This document shows positions 57,201-64,000 of a DNA stretch of 64,000 nt, one piece after another. Source of the stretch: Chitinophaga pinensis (GTDB lineage: Bacteria > Bacteroidota > Bacteroidia > Chitinophagales > CAIOSU01); assembly GCA_945901065.1 (NCBI GenBank), contig CAMDKI010000002.1:248001-312000 (forward strand), read 5' to 3'. The number at the start of each line of letters is the position of its first letter. The first letter of the stretch is position 1. The notes under the pieces are model-generated. The model saw only the letters and a program-made list of their open reading frames with translations, was not told the origin of the DNA and did no database searches. The position numbers were made by a program, and so were the translations under genes.

Positions 57201-59712
57201 AATTGATGTTGGGGTAAGAAGAAAGGTTAGATGGTATGCAACCAGAACGTGGATTGGCATCGAATTGTGCTGTAACATCAGAAATTGAAATAACGTTTGT
57301 CATCAACATGGTATCGCTGCAGCCAAACACATCAGTTATGATCAACCTTACCGTATACACGCCCGGATTGTTATAAACATGCACAGGACTTCGTGTTGCG
57401 CTACTATTGTTCGGCCCAGGATCGCCGAAATTCCATAAATACGTTAGCCCTGAACCTGTTGAGCTATTTACGAATGTAACACTTTGCGGCGCACAACCAG
57501 TTACCCGGTTAGGGGCAAAGTTGGCATTAAGCACCGATACATCTATCTCTTTTTCAAACTCATGAACACAACCAGTAGTAATATTCGTTACGGTAAGTGT
57601 AACGGTATACAGACCTGACACAAGATACGTATGAGAGGGGTTTTGAAGGTTCGATGTTCCACCATCGCCAAACTGCCACGCCCAAGTGTCGGCGCCAATA
57701 GATTGATCAATAAACGTTACGCTACCCGGTGCGGTGCAACTAATGGTTTGGTCAAAATCAGCCTGAGCAGGCAATACGGTAATCGTAATTGAACTGTCGT
57801 CTCTACAGCCATTTTGACCAACAGAAAGGTTGATCACAAATGTACCAGGTTCATCGAAAGCAAATGGTGCAGGACTATTTGCTACACTACTTTGCCCACC
57901 AGGGAAACCAAAAGTCCAAGTTACTTGGTTGATTAAGCCTGTTGATGAATTTATGAAGCTTATCGGCTCATCAACACAAACTACCAAACTACTCACACTA
58001 AATGCTGCCGTGGGTGAATTGCCAACTGAAACATCAATACACCGTGTTCCCACGCAACCCGATTGGGTTACTATGGTAAGACATGCGTTATAAACTCCTA
58101 CACTGCTGTATACGTGAGATGGGTTTAGCAAATTGGATGTATTGGAACCGGTACCACCTGGGTCGCCAAAATCCCAACTCCAACCAATAATTGGGTTATT
58201 TGCAGGCGATGTACTTGCGTCAGTAAAATTTACAGTCAATGGCGCGCAGCCACTCGGCGTATCAACTAAAAAATCAACCGTTGTTGGCGCTATATCAATA
58301 ATATTATTGTATGTTATGGAGCTTTGGCAGCCAAACTGGTTTCGGGCAGTTAAGTTTACGGAGTAAATGCCCGGTGTGTTATATGTGTAAGTAGGGTTTT
58401 GCTGACCGGTAGTAAATATTGGCGATGGCGCCTGAAAAAGCCAAGTGTAGGCTGTAGCCCCAACCGATAGGTTGGTAAAACTAACCGGAAAAGGAGCTTG
58501 ACAACTATTTGCTGGATTGGGGCTATAACTAAAATTAGCAGTTGGTAGCGGAAACACCGTAACCAGCCCAACGTAAGTAGTATCGTGCTCACAACCGTTT
58601 GCTGAAAACACCCGCAACGTAACATCCCAAGTTCCGGCTTGTGTGTATGTATAAGTGGGGCTCAACTGTGTACTGGTTTGGTTTGCCGGTCCAAACTCCC
58701 AGACAACATTGGTGTAGGCACCCGTAATAACTGGTGTAAATCGTACTGTTTGACCCAAGCAAAAAGAATCATTGTTGGCAGTAAAACTTACCTTAACATC
58801 ACTTACACTTATGTATCCGGTTTTGGTTATGGTATCAAAAGTATTACAAGCCGTATCTTGAACAATCAATGAAACATCGTAAGTGCTAGTTCCGGCCGGA
58901 TAAGTATGGCTTGGGTTTTGAAGCGTAGAGCTAGGGTTATTGTTCGGAAAGTTGAAACGCCAGAAATAAGCTAGACCACTGGTGCTTTGAGAGGTATCGG
59001 TAAACTGCACCGTAAACGGCGAATCGCATACGGCTTGAACATCTGAGGTAAACCCTGCACTTGGCCTTGGATTGATGCAAATGTAATTACTCTTGGTAAG
59101 CGACTTTTGACAACCAAACTGGTTTGTTGCGATGAGCGTAACCGAAAAACAATTGGCATTTACACCCGGAGTTTGAGTAAACGTGTGGGTTACGCTACAA
59201 ACATTGGTGTATACTGTACCATCACCCATCGACCATGTGCAATTGGTGCTACCAGTAGTTGTATCGGTAAAAGTAACAGTAAGCGGGCTACAACCACTTA
59301 CACGGCTTGCCGTGAACCCAACCACGGGTTCTGGGAAAACGGTTAGCTGCCTGGTAACGGTATCGAAATTTATACCGTTATTGCTTACAATAAAGGTTAT
59401 TGTATATGTTCCGGGAGTGCTGTAAACAAAATTTGGCGACCTTTGGGTTGAAGTATTGTTCAATGCGTTTCCAAAGAACCATTGATGCGAATCGTAACTC
59501 CCACCACTTGCAATTGATGAGTAAGCAACTGGGTTACCATTAAATTTCGCACTATCAATAAAAAGCACTACTAAAGGCTGGCATCCTGAAGTAATTGAAT
59601 CACCAACAAAATTATCCATCCTAAACGAAGCACGCAACTGGGCTTTTGCACCAATGGAAACCATTAGCAAAAATGCTACCAGAAACATCATTTTTAAGCT
59701 ATTCCAACCCAT
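54217..59712 (-). CDS. Giant PKD-repeat surface protein with T9SS type-B/gliding C-terminal domain
   Basis: Signal peptide from Met at 59712 ([25 protein letters not shown]); about 16 PKD units; C-terminus [70 protein letters not shown]. Confidence 0.93.
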   Translation of the reverse strand: [1831 protein letters not shown]

Positions 59713-60243
59713 ATATCGCCTACGGCAAATTGACACAAACTGAAATTACAAAAAAGGCTTGAAATAAGTAAAAACTAGTAGTTAAACTTAGTAACAATGT
59801 AACACCAATATGGTTTAGATTGATATATAGATAATTAAAACAATCTAAATAGCAAATCTGCACCAAATAATAACCCTGTTTTTCAATCACTAAGTTCACT
59901 AATCATTACAAATTTATTCGCCTGTTAAGTTGTCTGTTGTCGGACTATCAGAACCATCAGGGTTTGCATTTGGTAAGGTAGGGCTTTCGAGTTAGCGCTA
60001 TCATTATTATTACTTCAAGGTTTAAGAATGCAAGAACAGTAATGCTAACTATAAAACAATCGCTCTTCAACTTAAATATAGGTTATTGTCTTGAAAATTC
60101 CTAAACTTAAGCACGCCACACATAAATATAGCTCCGTTAAAAAAACTAAATGGCAACGCTTACTCCTATTTTAAGCCGAAGCAATAAAATTAGCAGTTAA
60201 TTAGAAAGGCTAAAAACAAATTTTCTTCTGACCTGAAGATTTC

Positions 60244-61275
60244 CTAAAACCTTGGGCAAAACAACAATGATTTGTTGTCGACAACACGCGGCAATCCCAT
60301 AATGATAAGAGACATCTCGAATGCTCCTGTTGGTTTAGGCGTGTATTTCAAAGAAGATACTGTAGCATCGTAGCTAAAGCCTAAACGCACAACTTTGTAT
60401 TCAAATGCTGCATAAAAGATACCTGCATCAGATGCTCCAAACTTACCATCTAGCTTATCAACTACACGATAGTATGCACCAGTGTGCAGATAAACATCTT
60501 TGGTCATATCAAAACCAACCGAAAAGCCGAGGTTCAAAGAGTTCTCTTTGGCCTGGTTCAGGTATATTACCGATGGCATTAAACGAACCACTTTACCTAT
60601 TGCAATTTCGGCTCCGGCATGACCCACATAGCGTCGTTTCAGCTCATATTCGCCTGCGCCAATTAGCTGCTCCTTAGGTTGCAGCACATGAAACATAGAG
60701 CCACCATAGTAAATAGAAACTTTTTTGCTCAATTGGTTGTAACCTAATAACCCGATTTGCAAATCAAAATTACCGTCTTGGGTAGCTATGTTGTCTTCAT
60801 TGCTAGGCAAATTTGAGTTGAAAACTCCACCGTCAAATTGATTATAGAATCGCAAATCGTTGCGGTCAAGTCGGCGCTGGTAGTACCCAGCCTGCACACC
60901 TAGGCTCAATGAATGCTTGCCTTTTTTATCAAGTGCCTTGTGATAGGCAGCTGAGCCCATAATAACCGTATTGTTATACAAGCCATTATTGGTTTGATCA
61001 TTTACGATAACCACACCCAAACCTAGGGCATCTTTTTTGAACATAATAGGCGCATCAAATGAGCCCGAATAAGTTATAAAAGGTTTCTCTGCTGGGTTAA
61101 ACCATTGGTTTCGATAATTCAAAGCAGCCCTAAAGCTACCATTCACCTTACCAGTAAGGGCAGGATTAAGCGTTAGGGGAGAATTGAAAAATTGAGTGAA
61201 CTGATAATCTTGGGCATTAACCCCTATTGAAAGGGTTGATAGCACAAGCAAAAAAGCCAGGGCCTTAAGTTTCAT
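60244..61275 (-). CDS. PorP/SprF family T9SS outer-membrane protein
   Basis: QDYQFTQFFNSPLTLNPALTGKVNGSFRAALNYRNQWFNPAEKPFITYSGSFDAPI...GIFYAAFEYKVVRLGFSYDATVSSL. Confidence 0.93.
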   Translation of the reverse strand: MKLKALAFLLVLSTLSIGVNAQDYQFTQFFNSPLTLNPALTGKVNGSFRAALNYRNQWFNPAEKPFITYSGSFDAPIMFKKDALGLGVVIVNDQTNNGLYNNTVIMGSAAYHKALDKKGKHSLSLGVQAGYYQRRLDRNDLRFYNQFDGGVFNSNLPSNEDNIATQDGNFDLQIGLLGYNQLSKKVSIYYGGSMFHVLQPKEQLIGAGEYELKRRYVGHAGAEIAIGKVVRLMPSVIYLNQAKENSLNLGFSVGFDMTKDVYLHTGAYYRVVDKLDGKFGASDAGIFYAAFEYKVVRLGFSYDATVSSLKYTPKPTGAFEMSLIIMGLPRVVDNKSLLFCPRF

Positions 61276-61454
61276 AGCGGTTGGTTATTCGGTCAGTTAG
61301 TATTATCACCCAATGAAAGGGGCATAGCAAAAATAAGCAAAAACCTTTGCTATGCAAGCCTATCAAAAATGAGAAAAAAAATGATGATTATACTATTATC
61401 GGGCACTATTAATTGCACAACAGGACGATAATGATAAATTCTTTAAGGTCCAAT

Positions 61455-61850
61455 CTATATTTGAAGGGAACTATCTTGACTAGTGATGATTAATGTACCT
61501 CCACTTATTGAGCCACTTTTATCTACAACCGTAGATATTTTGATGCCACTTAATGCACCCACACCAAATAAACTATACAACTCCTCGGCTATAACCAAAG
61601 TGCCGCGAGTTTGACTTTTAAAAGTTATTCGCTTTATGATTTCTTCATGCAACGCAAATACAGCTAACAAATTCTGCCCGATGCACAACTCTCTACTCAA
61701 TCCAATCAATCGCTCTATTGCGGGGTTCCAATCAGTTAAATCAAGTTGCGAGTTGAAAACCAAAATTCCATAGGGGCTTTTATAGCTAACTGTATTCGCA
61801 AACTCATAATTATTTATCTCTTTTTCCATTATAGATACTTCCTTGGTCAT
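61455..61850 (-). CDS. Stand-alone PAS-like domain protein
   Basis: YKSPYGILVFNSQLDLTDWNPAIERLIGLSRELCIGQNLLAVF resembles a PAS fold; no kinase or HTH attached. Confidence 0.6.
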   Translation of the reverse strand: MTKEVSIMEKEINNYEFANTVSYKSPYGILVFNSQLDLTDWNPAIERLIGLSRELCIGQNLLAVFALHEEIIKRITFKSQTRGTLVIAEELYSLFGVGALSGIKISTVVDKSGSISGGTLIITSQDSSLQI

Positions 61851-61981
61851 AAGAGCTTTACTAAAGCGAGTTATTAATCACTTTGTAAAAATACAGCGAT
61901 TATCATGGGCCAAGTAAAATATTCGTTAAGCGAAGTACTTATGACGATAAAGGGAATACTTTAGGGGTTCGATATATTAAA

Positions 61982-62314
61982 TCACCTGCTTCCCATCGGT
62001 CTTTCGGTTATTCTGAAGCGCATATCCAAACCAGTGCGCCTCCATATACGGTCTTCAATGGCACAAAAAACAGGTAGCTTGCCTTGCTGGTAGCTATATC
62101 CTTGCGGTGGTGCTGTTGTAATTGATACAATTGGTAAACTTTGAGGTATTGAAACTACGCCATAGGTTCTATTTACATCAAACTGGGCTGCTTTTGATTT
62201 CACTAACCTACCTTGCACCAAATAAAAAGTTTGGTTGGACACCATTACCGAATCTTGGGCAATTGCGGTGTATGCTAAAAGCAACAATACTATGGTAAGT
62301 TTTACCGAGCGCAT
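61982..62314 (-). CDS. Hypothetical exported protein
   Basis: Signal peptide MRSVKLTIVLLLLAYTAIAQ. Confidence 0.65.
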   Translation of the reverse strand: MRSVKLTIVLLLLAYTAIAQDSVMVSNQTFYLVQGRLVKSKAAQFDVNRTYGVVSIPQSLPIVSITTAPPQGYSYQQGKLPVFCAIEDRIWRRTGLDMRFRITERPMGSR

Positions 62315-62351
62315 GCTTAATGAACTATAAAACCATCAAAAAGGTTTTGTA

Positions 62352-62359
62352 TAACTTTG
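62352..62359 (+). promoter_or_regulatory. Bacteroidota -7 motif (TAACTTTG) immediately upstream of the arfB ATG
   Basis: Exact TAnnTTTG match ending 5 bp before the ATG at 62364. Confidence 0.5.
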
Positions 62360-62363
62360 CCCC

Positions 62364-62777
62364 ATGCCCGAAAAGATAAATATACCTGCCGAAAAACTAA
62401 GTTTCCGCGTATCTCGCAGTTCCGGACCTGGGGGCCAGCATGTAAACAAAACCGATACTAAAGTTGAGGCTGTGCTGCATATAGCAAGTGCCGATTTTTT
62501 AACTGAAGAGCAACGTGCCAAAATACAGGATAAGTTAAAAAACCGGATTAATAAGGAGGGGCAATTGTGCGTGGTTTGCCAACAAACCCGATCGCAGATA
62601 ACCAATAAAGAAAAGGCTATAAATAAACTTAAAGCGTTGCTTTACAAAGCGCTTGAAGAAGAAAAGCCCCGAAAACCAACCAAAGTACCTAAAGCAGTTA
62701 AAGAAGAGCGCATAAAGGTAAAACGTATCAGGTCAGAGAAGCTAAAAGGTAAAACCGAGTGGAAAAAATTATTATAA
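62364..62777 (+). CDS. arfB: ArfB-like peptidyl-tRNA hydrolase / release-factor-like protein
   Basis: LSFRVSRSSGPGGQHVNKTDTKVEAVLHI (GGQ motif) and Lys/Arg-rich C-terminal tail. Confidence 0.9.
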   Translation: MPEKINIPAEKLSFRVSRSSGPGGQHVNKTDTKVEAVLHIASADFLTEEQRAKIQDKLKNRINKEGQLCVVCQQTRSQITNKEKAINKLKALLYKALEEEKPRKPTKVPKAVKEERIKVKRIRSEKLKGKTEWKKLL

Positions 62778-62819
62778 AAAAAGAACGGGGAACTATTGCT
62801 AGTTCCCCGTTCTTTTTTT
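62776..62819. terminator. Bidirectional Rho-independent terminator
   Basis: AAAAAAAGAACGGGGAACTA-TTGC-TAGTTCCCCGTTCTTTTTTT perfect stem between convergent genes. Confidence 0.93.
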
Positions 62820-62845
62820 GCATATTCGGCTTTCTTCGCTCCTAA

Positions 62846-63715
62846 TTAAGGGAAACTAACAAAAGTTTCGTCGCTTAGTTTAGGATTAACTACAACGTTG
62901 TGAAACTCGTAGCGTTCGAATTGGCCTACCTCGTCGTGCATTATTTGCACTATAGGTAACAAGGTTAGCTGATCGATATACAGGGTTGTCTTTTTGGCGT
63001 AAGTAGTAGGAACCTTAATTACCTGCCCTGCGCTCAAATCAGTAAAATCGCTAACACCTGGGTTTTTCTCAACAATCAAAAAACCGCAAACATTTTTGTT
63101 TTTGGCAATTATGTCGGCAGTTTCGCCAGCCTTCACAGTATAGTTTTCATACTTAAAGGTAGGGTCATTAATTACTACTTTGTAGCACTTTCTGTTACTC
63201 CATACCACATCGCCTTCATAAATAAAATGTTTTTCAAACTCGCCAGCAGCTTCTTTATCGGCTTTCAATATGGCAGCCCTAATAATCTTTGACAAAAAGG
63301 CGAATCCAGAATTCAAGATGGTATGATGCTGCCCTTTGCGCATTTTCGAGCCATACGGATCAAGGCTAACATTTGGTAACCAAGAGCCCGGGTTTACAAA
63401 TGCCTTTTTGCCGTGGCTAGCTTCGTTGTATATTATCTGCACACCATCATTGGGAGCTGCCTTACTGTATAGATGTACTTTAAAAGGGCTTACGTTCAAT
63501 TTAGTGTCAACTTCGCTGTAGTTGTCTTTGTTACCTACACGCTCCCATCCTTTCAAAGTATATTGTAAGGTTTTTAACTTGTCAATACTAGCCAGCATGT
63601 TATTGATTATATCTCTTGAGCTGGCTGTTGTTGTATTTTCAGATGCTATTGGCGCATAACGAAATGCGACGAAACTAACCGTAGCTAGCAATAAAACAAA
63701 AAGTGACTTTTTCAT
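62846..63715 (-). CDS. DUF1571-like exported protein with an embedded LysM-like module
   Basis: Signal peptide; LQYTLKGWERVGNKDNYSEVDTKLNVSPFKVHLYSKAAPNDGVQIIYNE...; YTVKAGETADIIAKNKNVCGFLIVEKNPGVSDFTDLSAGQVIKVP is LysM-like. Confidence 0.75.
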   Translation of the reverse strand: MKKSLFVLLLATVSFVAFRYAPIASENTTTASSRDIINNMLASIDKLKTLQYTLKGWERVGNKDNYSEVDTKLNVSPFKVHLYSKAAPNDGVQIIYNEASHGKKAFVNPGSWLPNVSLDPYGSKMRKGQHHTILNSGFAFLSKIIRAAILKADKEAAGEFEKHFIYEGDVVWSNRKCYKVVINDPTFKYENYTVKAGETADIIAKNKNVCGFLIVEKNPGVSDFTDLSAGQVIKVPTTYAKKTTLYIDQLTLLPIVQIMHDEVGQFERYEFHNVVVNPKLSDETFVSFP

Positions 63716-63814
63716 TTGAGATTAGGGCAATTTGGGAGTTTATAAATAAAATATGGCTCTTGCACAGCAAAAGTAATGCCAGAAGTAGTTGAAATGTTCA
63801 CTTGAATCTAAAAA

Positions 63815-64000
63815 TTATTTGTACGGTAGTCCCACTTTTTTTAGCGCAAAGTGAAGCAACCAAGCCGGACCAATCAACAAAAACTGAAGATCTTTGAAGA
63901 ATGACGGTTTCTTGCCCTCAATATTGTGCCCAATGAACTGGCCTACCCAAGCTAAAATAAAAATTAATAGGCTAACCAAAACTTGAAGGCCCGGATTGCC
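63815..64000 (-). CDS. Mpo1/DUF962-like membrane protein (N-terminus beyond window edge); absent from ORF track
   Basis: Minus-strand reading from the window end: GNPGLQVLVSLLIFILAWVGQFIGHNIEGKKPSFFKDLQFLLIGPAWLLHFALKKVGLPYK*. WxxQFIGHxxxEGKKPS is the DUF962/Mpo1-like core. Confidence 0.8.
   Translation of the reverse strand, partial: GNPGLQVLVSLLIFILAWVGQFIGHNIEGKKPSFFKDLQFLLIGPAWLLHFALKKVGLPYK

Noticed and set aside
59737-60243. 500-bp AT-rich gap as an sRNA or riboswitch locus
   Set aside because: No recognisable conserved RNA motif, tRNA cloverleaf or terminator by eye; needs Rfam/Infernal to decide.

Overview
This 64 kb window looks like an ordinary chromosomal segment of a Bacteroidota bacterium. 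The evidence is the presence of type IX secretion (T9SS) substrates and PorP/SprF proteins, GldH, a fused CcoNO, Bacteroidota-type -7 promoter motifs, and a lack of obvious Shine-Dalgarno sequences. I found no rRNA, tRNA, CRISPR array, transposase or phage genes. Main blocks: (i) two giant PKD-repeat proteins with gliding/T9SS type-B C-termini, each next to a PorP/SprF gene, plus a third PorP/SprF gene; (ii) a tightly coupled minus-strand operon with two alkylglycerol-monooxygenase (AGMO)-like membrane hydroxylases, a small lipoprotein and a TMEM86/YhhN-type lysoplasmalogenase, which suggests ether-lipid/plasmalogen catabolism; (iii) gldH-ricT-holB; (iv) a complete cbb3 oxidase locus (ccoI, S, NO, Q, P, G, H, TauE/SafE) with a matching FNR-like palindrome upstream of ccoN and ccoI; (v) an outer-membrane lipid block (LptD-like, amidase, MlaD/MCE, OstA-like); (vi) a TonB receptor, TPR protein, OM barrel and HU-SPOR fusion run. 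Several intergenic regions carry short dispersed repeats, mostly as inverted pairs. The best candidates for something underdescribed are the ether-lipid operon, the inverted-pair repeats, the PorP-coiled-coil-SPOR fusion and the HU-TM-SPOR fusion. All family calls come from reading the translated sequences; no database search was run.
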